DNA of 6,553 nt from a bacterium (GTDB taxonomy: Bacteria; Desulfobacterota; GWC2-55-46): the NCBI GenBank assembly GCA_027310325.1, contig DAIDBB010000198.1, forward strand, positions 1 to 6,553. The letters run 5' to 3'. The position numbers and the translations under genes were made by a program. A model generated the notes under the pieces. That model saw only the letters and a program-made list of their open reading frames with translations. It searched no databases and had not been told where the DNA came from. This document shows positions 1 to 5,549 of this stretch, in pieces. Each line of letters begins with the position of its first letter. Position 1 is the stretch's first letter.

Positions 1-107
1 CTCTTCAGGGACATAAGATCGTCGATGTCTCACTGGCAGAAGCTACGAGCAAGACAAAGACAGTTGACATGGAGCTTTTCAGGATCGCCGGCGTCTTCTT
101 CGGCTGA
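1..107 (+). CDS. 6-phosphofructokinase, C-terminal fragment (5' end outside window)
   Basis: This is the last 34 codons of a gene that begins upstream. It is read in the frame starting at base 3 and stops at TGA 105-107. The visible peptide has the pattern GHKIVDVSLAEATSKTKTVD followed by MELFRIAGVFFG. It resembles the extreme C-terminus of bacterial ATP- or PPi-dependent phosphofructokinases of the long-chain PfkA-like clade, where a 'I V.VPL.EA..K.KTVD.ELY..A.VFFG' ending is common. Such an enzyme phosphorylates fructose 6-phosphate to fructose 1,6-bisphosphate in glycolysis. The active site is not in the window, so the phosphoryl donor cannot be judged. The next gene starts 27 nt downstream on the same strand, which suggests an operon. 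The call rests on a short tail remembered from the family; the reading frame is secure, the name less so. Confidence 0.6.
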   Translation, partial: LQGHKIVDVSLAEATSKTKTVDMELFRIAGVFFG

Positions 108-119
108 TCTTAATGATAA

Positions 120-124
120 AGGGA
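120..124 (+). promoter_or_regulatory. Putative ribosome binding site for the TTG start at 135, in a small hairpin
   Basis: AGGGA lies 10 nt upstream of the TTG at 135, the only usable start before the conserved domain. The core GGGA (121-124) can pair with TCCC (128-131) across a 3-nt loop, which would partly hide the site. The stem is only 4 bp, so any control by this structure is speculative. Confidence 0.35.
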
Positions 125-134
125 ATCTCCCCCC

Positions 135-659
135 TTGCATAAGACCTCCATTAATGACAGTCCACGCATCGGCGGAGAAGGCGGGGAACAGAGGTTCTTC
201 GCCGACTCCATGCTGGGAAAGCTCGCCAGATGGATGAGGACGCTCGGTTTTGACGTCGAATACGAGAAGGACATAGACGATGCGGCGCTTGTCAAGAGGG
301 CCGTAAGGGAAGGGCGCATAATCCTAACAAGGGATACGCTACTTATAAGGCGCCGGAGGATCAAGGGCTGGTATGTCTTCATCGAGAGCGATTCCATAGG
401 AGAGCAGCTAAGGCAGATCTCCGCCATATACGGGACCGGTTTCGAGCGGTTCCTCACCAGATGCTTGAGGTGCAACTCCCTCCTTGAAGACGCCCCCCGG
501 TCAGGGATTGAAGACAAAGTACCCCCTTATGTGTATAATACCCAGGAAAAATTCATGAGGTGTCCGCATTGCGCGCGAATCTATTGGGCCGGAACGCACA
601 GGAAAAAGATGCTTAAAGCGTTATCGAGCCTTCTTGGGCGGGATGCGGATAAGGGTTAA
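135..659 (+). CDS. Mut7-C RNase domain protein with C-terminal zinc ribbon
   Basis: This 174-aa protein matches the Mut7-C family (PF01927, formerly DUF82), a PIN-like nuclease fold named after the C-terminus of the nematode exonuclease Mut-7. The domain opens at about residue 20 with RFFADSMLGKLARWMRTLGF. Asp24 in FADSM and Asp67 in ILTRD are the expected acidic metal-binding residues. A four-cysteine zinc ribbon follows: Cys110 and Cys113 (CLRC), Cys143 and Cys146 (CPHC), then the typical YWAGTH before the C-terminus. Length is normal for a stand-alone family member. The start is TTG 135: an in-frame stop lies at 117-119, and the next methionine (residue 26) would cut off the first catalytic Asp. 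About 19 residues precede the domain. The bacterial substrate is not established; RNA cleavage is inferred from the fold. It sits between pfk and cutA, 20 nt before cutA. Confidence 0.85.
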   Translation: MHKTSINDSPRIGGEGGEQRFFADSMLGKLARWMRTLGFDVEYEKDIDDAALVKRAVREGRIILTRDTLLIRRRRIKGWYVFIESDSIGEQLRQISAIYGTGFERFLTRCLRCNSLLEDAPRSGIEDKVPPYVYNTQEKFMRCPHCARIYWAGTHRKKMLKALSSLLGRDADKG

Positions 660-679
660 AAACGTCTCGGAGGATATGA

Positions 680-1012
680 ATGAAAGAAGGGCATATGGTA
701 GTCCTTTCCACCGCTTCAAGCGTTGAGGAAGCCGCACGTATCGGAAAAATCGTCGTCGAAGAAGGCCTTGCCGCGTGCGTAAACATCATCGACGGCGTAA
801 GGTCCATATACGTTTGGAAAGATAAGCTTTGCGACGAGCATGAGGCGCTATCCGTCTATAAAACAAGGGCCGAGCTATTTGAAAGGCTTGAGGCAAGGAT
901 AAAGGAGCTCCACAGCTACGACGTGCCCGAGGTCGTAGCGTTGACAATCGGCAAGGGTTCCCTGGAGTACCTCGGATGGATAGACTCGGTTACCGGGGCG
1001 AAGGGCCGGTAG
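680..1012 (+). CDS. cutA: Divalent-cation tolerance protein CutA
   Basis: The 110-aa product is the usual length for CutA (CutA1), a small ferredoxin-like protein that forms very stable trimers. In Escherichia coli it was linked to tolerance of copper and other divalent metals; its molecular role remains unclear. Visible family features are the N-terminal strand VVLSTASSVEEAARIGKIVV (residues 7-26), the LAAC-VNI motif with Cys33, SIYVWKDK (42-49), KTRAELFERLEARIKELH (61-78), the signature YDVPEVVAL (80-88), and YLGWI (97-101). GGAGG at 669-673 lies 6 nt before ATG 680, a good ribosome binding site. An in-frame ATG at residue 6 is an alternative start and would still keep the first strand. An overlapping ATG at 676 is in another frame and is not used. 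It is probably co-transcribed with the preceding Mut7-C gene. Confidence 0.93.
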   Translation: MKEGHMVVLSTASSVEEAARIGKIVVEEGLAACVNIIDGVRSIYVWKDKLCDEHEALSVYKTRAELFERLEARIKELHSYDVPEVVALTIGKGSLEYLGWIDSVTGAKGR

Positions 1013-1027
1013 AGTGCCGCTTTTTTT
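1007..1027 (+). terminator. Weak intrinsic terminator overlapping the cutA stop
   Basis: CGGTA (1007-1011) can pair with TGCCG (1015-1019), including one G-T pair, across the 3-nt loop GAG. One C and seven Ts follow (1021-1027). The stem is short, so termination would be partial at best, but the position at the end of cutA and the T-run fit. A second T-run lies at 1043-1049. Confidence 0.4.
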
Positions 1028-1213
1028 GCCGTTCCGCGCTAGTTTTTTTCCCGTAAGAACTCACGAAGTGATACGCCGGAATCGATTTTTCTTTGCATGC
1101 TTTCTTTTTCACCTGCGGTGGCAAAGGTTAGCGTATCATATTGGTATTGTCGTCCCGAGGCCAGCGCGAATGATGTTGCCTTTGCAGTGCGGACGCACCA
1201 AAAAAGAAAGTAT

Positions 1214-1242
1214 GGACAAACAGGCGTTGATTATTTAAAATG
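1214..1242 (+). promoter_or_regulatory. Sigma70-type promoter for lepA-lepB
   Basis: The -35 box is TGGACA (1214-1219, 5 of 6 consensus) and the -10 box is TAAAAT (1237-1242, 5 of 6), with the ideal 17-nt spacer. Transcription would begin near 1249, giving a leader of about 80 nt before the lepA GTG. It is the best promoter match in the gap. Confidence 0.6.
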
Positions 1243-1265
1243 TTATATTACGGTACGAACGGACT

Positions 1266-1291
1266 AAAAGCTCCGTTATAACGGCTTTTTT
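1266..1291 (+). terminator. Hairpin with T-tract in the lepA leader (terminator or attenuator)
   Basis: The perfect palindrome CCGTTATAACGG (1273-1284) is flanked by AAAAG (1266-1270) and CTTTTTT (1285-1291). The A and T arms can extend the stem past a 2-nt CT bulge. The shape is that of a short intrinsic terminator with a T-tail. It lies downstream of the predicted promoter at 1214-1242 and 39 nt before the lepA start. It therefore either ends transcripts coming from cutA, attenuates lepA, or both. The G+C content of the stem is modest. Confidence 0.5.
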
Positions 1292-1330
1292 GAGGATTTT
1301 ACGCCCGAAAAAGGCGAGAGAAAGGTAAAA

Positions 1331-3130
1331 GTGATAGACAAAAAGAGGATAAGGAATTTTTCTATTATCGCTCATATAGACCACGGAAAATCCACGCTTT
1401 CGGACAGGCTCCTCGAGTATACGGGGGCGATAACCAAAAGAGAGATGGTAAACCAGTTCCTCGACAAGATGGAGCTTGAAAGGGAAAGGGGCATTACCAT
1501 AAAGGCGCAGACCGCAAGGCTTACCTACAAGGCCGACGACGGGGTGGTCTACATACTTAACCTCATAGATACCCCCGGTCACGTTGATTTCAGCTACGAG
1601 GTCAGCAGGTCGCTTTCTGCCTGCGAAGGGGCGGTCCTCATCGTTGACGCATCCCAGGGCGTGGAGGCGCAGACAGTCGCCCACCTCTATACGGCGGTAG
1701 ACGTCGGGCTCGAGATAGTCCCGGTCCTTAACAAGATAGACCTGCCGCAGGCCGACCCCGAGAGGATAAAGGCCGAAATTGAAGAGGTACTTGGGCTTGA
1801 CGCTACTGACGCGGTACTGGCGAGCGCGAAGGAAGGGATAGGAATAAAAGAGACGCTTGAGGCCATCATAAGGCGCATACCGCCCCCTGAGGGCGAAGCC
1901 GGCAGGCCCCTTAAGGCCCTTATCTTCGACAGCTGGTACGACACGTACCAGGGGGTCGTGGTACAGATAAGGGTCATGGACGGCGCTGTCAGGAAGGGGA
2001 TGAAAATAAAGTTCTTTGCCACCGGAAAGGTCTTCGAGGTGGACAAGGTCGGTGTCTTCTCGCCCCACCCGGTAGAGGTCGAGGACCTCGGGGTCGGAGA
2101 GGTCGGTTTTGTTATAGCAGGCATAAAAGAAGTAAGGGACACGAAGGTCGGCGATACGATAATGGACGCGGAGAACCCGGCGGATAGCCCGCTACCCGGT
2201 TACAAGGCCGCGAAATCGATGGTCTTTAGCGGACTCTATCCCGTAGATTCGTCCCAGTATGAGAACCTTAAAGAGGCGGTCATCAAGTTACGCCTGAACG
2301 ATTCGGCCTTTACTTTCGAGCCCGAGACTTCGCTAGCGCTGGGGTTCGGCTTCAGGTGCGGTTTTTTGGGCCTCTTCCATATGGAGATAATCCAGGAGAG
2401 GCTTGAAAGGGAATACGGCCTAGAGCTCATAACAACGGCTCCCACGGTCGCTTACAGGGTCACGAAGACCGACGGCACGGCGCTCCTCATAGATAACCCG
2501 ACTAATCTCCCTCCTCCGCAGTATATAGAGTTGATCGAGGAGCCCTTCATACAGGCAACCATCCATATGCCTTCGGAGTTTCTCGGGTCGGTCCTCGGCC
2601 TTTGCGAGGCCAAGAGGGGTGTCCAGAAGGACATAAAATACATGAGCCAGTCGCGCGTTATGCTCGAGTACGAGATACCCCTTAACGAGGTAGTGCTCGA
2701 TTTCTATGATAAGCTTAAGACCCTTACCAAGGGCTACGCGTCCATGGATTATGAATACCTGGACTTCAGGAAGTCCGACCTTGTAAAGCTCGATATCCTC
2801 ATAAACGGGGAGGGGGTCGACGCCCTGGCGCTCATAGTCCCGAAGGAAAGGGCTTACATGAGGGGCAAGGAGCTGGCCGAGAAGATGAAGGACATAATCC
2901 CGAGACAGATGTTCGAGGTGGTGATACAGGCCGCGATCGGAAGCCGTGTCATCGCCAGGGAGACGATCAAGGCGCTCCGCAAAAACGTCACGGCCAAGTG
3001 CTACGGCGGAGACATAACCAGAAAAAGAAAGCTCCTCGAGAAACAGAAGGAGGGGAAAAAGAGGATGAAGCAGGTCGGAAGGGTCGAGCTGCCGCAGGAG
3101 GCGTTCCTGGCCGTGCTTAAGGTAAGCTAG
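1331..3130 (+). CDS. lepA: Elongation factor 4 (LepA), ribosomal GTPase
   Basis: The 599-aa product has the same length as E. coli LepA. This translational GTPase binds the 70S ribosome, can back-translocate tRNAs, and affects translation under ionic stress and initiation or ribosome assembly. GTPase motifs are all intact: G1 AHIDHGKS (14-21), G2 RGIT (53-56), G3 DTPGH (80-84), G4 NKID (134-137), G5 SAK (165-167). EF-G-like domains II, III and V follow from roughly 190 to 485, including GFGFRCGFLGLFHMEII (338-354). The LepA-specific C-terminal domain ends with KCYGGDITRKRKLLEKQKEG (556-575) and the closing LPQEAFLAVLKVS. The start is GTG 1331, supported by the exact family N-terminus (KRIRNFSIIAHIDHGKST) and by AAAGG (1321-1325) 5 nt upstream. 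It is followed 32 nt later by lepB, the same lepA-lepB pairing as in E. coli. Nothing is missing. Confidence 0.98.
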   Translation: MIDKKRIRNFSIIAHIDHGKSTLSDRLLEYTGAITKREMVNQFLDKMELERERGITIKAQTARLTYKADDGVVYILNLIDTPGHVDFSYEVSRSLSACEGAVLIVDASQGVEAQTVAHLYTAVDVGLEIVPVLNKIDLPQADPERIKAEIEEVLGLDATDAVLASAKEGIGIKETLEAIIRRIPPPEGEAGRPLKALIFDSWYDTYQGVVVQIRVMDGAVRKGMKIKFFATGKVFEVDKVGVFSPHPVEVEDLGVGEVGFVIAGIKEVRDTKVGDTIMDAENPADSPLPGYKAAKSMVFSGLYPVDSSQYENLKEAVIKLRLNDSAFTFEPETSLALGFGFRCGFLGLFHMEIIQERLEREYGLELITTAPTVAYRVTKTDGTALLIDNPTNLPPPQYIELIEEPFIQATIHMPSEFLGSVLGLCEAKRGVQKDIKYMSQSRVMLEYEIPLNEVVLDFYDKLKTLTKGYASMDYEYLDFRKSDLVKLDILINGEGVDALALIVPKERAYMRGKELAEKMKDIIPRQMFEVVIQAAIGSRVIARETIKALRKNVTAKCYGGDITRKRKLLEKQKEGKKRMKQVGRVELPQEAFLAVLKVS

Positions 3131-3162
3131 CGAAGCTCAGCGTTCCTCATAAATAAAAAACA

Positions 3163-3855
3163 ATGGAGAAAGAGGCATTGGGAACAATAAAACAGTCCAG
3201 AGAACAGGTTTCCAAAAAAACACAGTTCAGGGAAATAGCCGAGGCCATAGTAATAGCCCTCATACTGGCCTTGGTCATAAGGACCTTCGTGCTGCAGGCC
3301 TTTAAGATACCGTCGGGCTCGATGGAGGACACTCTCCTTATAGGCGACCACATCATCGTGAGCAAGTTCGCTTATGGACTGCAGGTCCCTAAACCCGCCG
3401 TTGTAAACATCATTGGCGTCAATGTGCCTTTCCTCGAGACTAAGCTCATCCGGACCTGGGGGAAGATAAACAGGGGGGACGTGATAGTGTTCCGCTTTCC
3501 GGGCGACAGGTCCAAGGATTACATAAAGCGCGTCATAGGTCTGCCTGGTGACAAGGTGGAGCTCAGGGACAAGGCAATATATGTAAATAACGAGAAATGG
3601 AACGACCCATACGGGGTATACAAGGGGAGGGTCCTGGGGGACGATCCTGAAAAGACCGTCAATTTCGGCCCCTATACGGTGCCGAACGGTTATGTGTTCT
3701 TCATGGGTGACAACAGGGACCGGAGCTATGACTCCAGGTACTGGGGGCCGGTGCCTATCTACGATATAAAAGGCAAGGCCGAGATAATATACTGGGCATG
3801 GGACAAGGAGAACCACTGGGTAAGGCTCGGGAGGATCGGCAAACTCATATATTAG
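3163..3855 (+). CDS. lepB: Signal peptidase I (type I leader peptidase)
   Basis: This 230-aa membrane serine protease removes signal peptides from exported proteins at the outer face of the inner membrane. A lysine- and arginine-containing cytoplasmic N-terminus precedes one transmembrane segment at about residues 28-46. The catalytic serine is Ser53 in IPSGSM and the general-base lysine is Lys122 in YIKRVIGLPGD, forming the Ser-Lys dyad. The last conserved box, GDNRDRSYDSRYWGPVP (182-198), is complete. With one visible membrane segment it is shorter than the two-segment E. coli enzyme and closer to the common size in other bacteria. ATG 3163 follows an in-frame stop (3154-3156) but has no Shine-Dalgarno sequence, only an A-rich leader. 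A TTG at 3178 has GGAG 9 nt upstream and is an alternative start that keeps all functional residues. It shares a transcript with lepA and ends before a strong terminator. Confidence 0.96.
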   Translation: MEKEALGTIKQSREQVSKKTQFREIAEAIVIALILALVIRTFVLQAFKIPSGSMEDTLLIGDHIIVSKFAYGLQVPKPAVVNIIGVNVPFLETKLIRTWGKINRGDVIVFRFPGDRSKDYIKRVIGLPGDKVELRDKAIYVNNEKWNDPYGVYKGRVLGDDPEKTVNFGPYTVPNGYVFFMGDNRDRSYDSRYWGPVPIYDIKGKAEIIYWAWDKENHWVRLGRIGKLIY

Positions 3856-3868
3856 GACATATCCATAG

Positions 3869-3907
3869 TGGCGGCAGAGGGCCTAATACACATGGTGCCT
3901 GCCGCCA
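3869..3907 (+). repeat. GC-rich inverted repeat in the lepB 3' untranslated region
   Basis: TGGCGGCAG (3869-3877) is perfectly complementary to CTGCCGCCA (3899-3907), a 9-bp stem with a 21-nt loop. A 3-bp GGC/GCC stem may form inside the loop if the innermost pairs open. No T-run follows, so it is not itself an intrinsic terminator. It lies 13 nt after the lepB stop and 15 nt before the terminator. Protection of the mRNA 3' end, or a dispersed palindromic repeat of the REP kind, are possible roles. I recognise no named RNA family. Confidence 0.6.
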
Positions 3908-3922
3908 GCACATCCCCTTCAG

Positions 3923-3953
3923 ACCTTCAAAATTTTTCGTTGAAGGTTTTTTT
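3923..3953 (+). terminator. Strong intrinsic terminator of lepA-lepB
   Basis: ACCTTCAA (3923-3930) pairs perfectly with TTGAAGGT (3940-3947) across a 9-nt loop, and seven Ts run from 3947 to 3953. It ends the lepA-lepB transcript and separates it from xerC. Confidence 0.88.
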
Positions 3954-3968
3954 GATTGATGTTATAAG
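3940..3968 (+). promoter_or_regulatory. Candidate promoter for xerC-hslV-hslU
   Basis: TTGAAG (3940-3945, 4 of 6 consensus) and TATAAG (3963-3968, 5 of 6) are separated by exactly 17 nt. The -35 box lies within the descending arm of the lepB terminator. A start near 3975 would give a leader of about 30 nt. The match is moderate, but a promoter is needed here because the terminator upstream is strong. Confidence 0.45.
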
Positions 3969-4004
3969 GCTCGTAATCCTTAAGTCCTATGCCGGGGGCT
4001 CGTT

Positions 4005-4952
4005 ATGCTGGGCCTTGTAGATGAGTTTATAAAGTACCTCTCGGTAGAACGGAACGCCTCCGTAAATACAAGGCTCGGTTACGGGAGGGACTTAAGGCAA
4101 TTTTATTTCTTTGCAAAAGATTCCGGATATTTTGACTCCGAGGACTTCGGTCCCGGAAGCGTCACGGAGGCGATCGTAACGGCCTTTGTTTACAGGCTGC
4201 ATAATGAATGCGGCAAGGCGGCGGTCGCGCGAAAACTTTCGGCCATCAGGTCTTTTTTCAGGTTTCTTGTTAAGAAGGGTGTAGTTAAAACAAACCCTGC
4301 GGAACTTGTCCCGACGCCAAAGACGGAGAAGTTCCTTCCGCAGGTGCTTACCGTTGAGGAAGCGGAAAGCCTCATAAAGGCCTCGGGGAATACCGGCGCA
4401 GAGGACCGGGTCCTCGACGGATTAAGGGACCTCGCGATACTTGAGGTCCTTTATTCTTCGGGCATAAGGGTATCCGAGCTTACGGGGCTTTGCATGAAGG
4501 ACGTTGACCTCGGGAGCGGGGTCATAAAGGTCCTGGGAAAGGGCGGCAAGGAACGCCGGGCCTATCTCGGAGATTACGCGGTAAGCTCGCTTCGGGCTTA
4601 CATTGAAAGGGCCCGCAGCAAAATGGCCGGCGCGGATTCCGGCGATTCTCCGCTTTTTATAGGAAAGGGCGGCAAAACGGTCTCTCCAAGGACCGTACAG
4701 AGGCTCGTTAAGCGATATGTCGCAAAAAGCGGCATAAATAAAACGCCCACCCCGCATTCGCTAAGGCACAGCTTCGCCACCCACCTTCTGGACGCCGGGG
4801 TGGACCTGAGGTCGATTCAGGAGATGCTAGGACACAGCAAGCTCTCCACCACCCAGAGGTATACGAGGGTAGGCATCGAGAGCCTTATGGCCGCTTACGA
4901 CAAGGCGCACCCGCTGGCCAGGATAAGCAGGACGCCGGGTGATAAAAAATAG
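4005..4952 (+). CDS. xerC: Tyrosine recombinase XerC
   Basis: The 315-aa product is a site-specific tyrosine recombinase of the XerC/XerD class, which resolves chromosome dimers at dif near the terminus with the partner Xer protein and FtsK. The N-terminal SAM-like core-binding domain spans about residues 1-105 (LVDEFIKYLSVERNAS..., KLSAIRSFFRFLVKKG). The catalytic domain carries the full set: Arg155 in SGIRVSEL, Lys179 in GKGGKER, His251 and Arg254 in HSLRHSFATH, His277 in GHSKLSTTQRYT, and nucleophile Tyr286. Spacings between these residues equal those in E. coli XerD. The C-terminus HPLA resembles the usual HPRA. ATG 4005 has a G-rich stretch (3994-3998) 6 nt upstream. The choice of XerC over XerD rests on the downstream hslV-hslU, the same order as codV-clpQ-clpY in Bacillus subtilis. 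No dif site is seen here. Confidence 0.93.
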   Translation: MLGLVDEFIKYLSVERNASVNTRLGYGRDLRQFYFFAKDSGYFDSEDFGPGSVTEAIVTAFVYRLHNECGKAAVARKLSAIRSFFRFLVKKGVVKTNPAELVPTPKTEKFLPQVLTVEEAESLIKASGNTGAEDRVLDGLRDLAILEVLYSSGIRVSELTGLCMKDVDLGSGVIKVLGKGGKERRAYLGDYAVSSLRAYIERARSKMAGADSGDSPLFIGKGGKTVSPRTVQRLVKRYVAKSGINKTPTPHSLRHSFATHLLDAGVDLRSIQEMLGHSKLSTTQRYTRVGIESLMAAYDKAHPLARISRTPGDKK

Positions 4953-4970
4953 GCTTTTGTCCGAGGTTTG

Positions 4971-4976
4971 AGGAGG
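4971..4976 (+). promoter_or_regulatory. Ribosome binding site that sets the hslV start
   Basis: A perfect AGGAGG lies 6 nt before TTG 4983. The longest open frame begins at TTG 4968, which would place this Shine-Dalgarno sequence inside the coding region. The site therefore decides for 4983. Confidence 0.85.
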
Positions 4977-4982
4977 CTTCTT

Positions 4983-5522
4983 TTGTCAACCAATTTTCAC
5001 GGCACCACTGTCATAGCCGTAAGGCGCGGGGACAAGGTCGCTATCGCAGGAGACGGCCAGGTAACCCTAGGCTCGACCGTCATGAAAAAAGGCGCCGTAA
5101 AGGTAAGGAGGATGAGGGAAGGCAAGGTGCTTGCGGGCTTTGCCGGCTCCACCGCCGACGCCATGACGCTTTTTGACAAGTTCGACTCAAAACTAGAGGA
5201 GTCAAGGGGCAATATCACAAGGGCGGTTGTCGAGCTCGCAAAGGACTGGAGGACGGATAGGGTCTTAAGGAGGCTCGAGGCGCTATTGGTCGTTGCCGAC
5301 AGGGAACACACGTTCATCATCTCGGGGAGCGGGGACGTTATCGAGCCGGAGGACGGCATAGCCTCGATAGGCTCCGGAGGCCCGTATGCTTTGGCCGCGG
5401 CGAAGATGCTTATGAGGCATACGGGCATGGACGCGGGTACGATAGCGCGGGAGGCGATCAAAGCGGCCTCGGAGATATGCATTTATACCAATGAGGAGAT
5501 AACCGTCGAGGAACTCGAGTGA
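4983..5522 (+). CDS. hslV: ATP-dependent protease proteolytic subunit HslV (ClpQ)
   Basis: HslV is the threonine peptidase of the HslUV complex, a bacterial proteasome relative built as a double hexamer in the cytoplasm and capped by HslU. From TTG 4983 the product has 179 residues. A seven-residue leader, MSTNFHG, is removed to expose the catalytic threonine, Thr8 here (Thr1 of the mature protein), in TTVIAVRRG. Counting from mature Thr1, Asp17 (AGDGQVTLG) and Lys33 (GAVKVRR) are in the expected places. Further family blocks are GFAGSTADAMTLFDKFDSKL, ELAKDWRTDRVLRRLEALL, IGSGGPYALAAA and the end EICIYTNEEITVEELE. The AGGAGG 6 nt upstream supports this start over an in-frame TTG at 4968. The gene follows xerC by 30 nt and precedes hslU by 27 nt, so the three are probably co-transcribed. 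Confidence 0.97.
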   Translation: MSTNFHGTTVIAVRRGDKVAIAGDGQVTLGSTVMKKGAVKVRRMREGKVLAGFAGSTADAMTLFDKFDSKLEESRGNITRAVVELAKDWRTDRVLRRLEALLVVADREHTFIISGSGDVIEPEDGIASIGSGGPYALAAAKMLMRHTGMDAGTIAREAIKAASEICIYTNEEITVEELE

Positions 5523-5549
5523 CCTCGGCCTGGTGTTAGGGAATTGACG

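Larger units (their letters stand above)
1013..1330. other. Non-coding gap between cutA and lepA with nested inverted repeats
   Basis: No credible gene is seen in these 318 bases, which are more T-rich than the flanking genes. Structure is present. TGATACGC (1069-1076) pairs with GCGTATCA (1131-1138). Inside it, CTTTGC (1091-1096) pairs with GCAAAG (1121-1126), and CACC-TGC-GGTG (1110-1120) forms the tip. The GCAAAGG strand (1121-1127) could instead pair with CCTTTGC (1179-1185), next to a GTGC-GGAC-GCAC hairpin (1187-1198). The lepA promoter and leader hairpin occupy the 3' end. A small structured RNA or cis-regulator is possible but unproven. I found no tRNA T-loop signature on either strand. 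Confidence 0.5.

Noticed and set aside
25..237. Open frame of 70 codons overlapping the pfk tail and the Mut7-C start
   Set aside because: It conflicts with two better-supported frames and has low-complexity Ser/Pro composition.
1014..1238. Open frame of 74 codons in the cutA-lepA gap (+ strand)
   Set aside because: It starts at a GTG overlapping the end of the cutA region without a ribosome binding site, is rich in Phe and Arg from T-runs, resembles no family, and ends inside the predicted lepA -10 box.
1302..1316. Small CGCC/GGCG hairpin near the lepA ribosome binding site
   Set aside because: Only 4 bp with a 7-nt loop; too weak to call a regulatory element.
1235..2068. Long antisense open frame of 277 codons over lepA
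   Set aside because: It is a shadow of lepA on the opposite strand; it shows no family motif, and lepA is certain.
3856..4020. In-frame continuation of lepB for 54 codons after its TAG, as if stop read-through occurred
   Set aside because: LepB is already complete at the usual final boxes. The extension reads through two hairpins and the terminator and overlaps xerC in another frame, so an open frame of this length by chance is the simpler view.
4005..4952. xerC as an integrase of a prophage or integron
   Set aside because: Its length, N-terminal domain, residue spacing and position before hslV-hslU fit the housekeeping Xer recombinase; no att sites, gene cassettes or phage genes are present.
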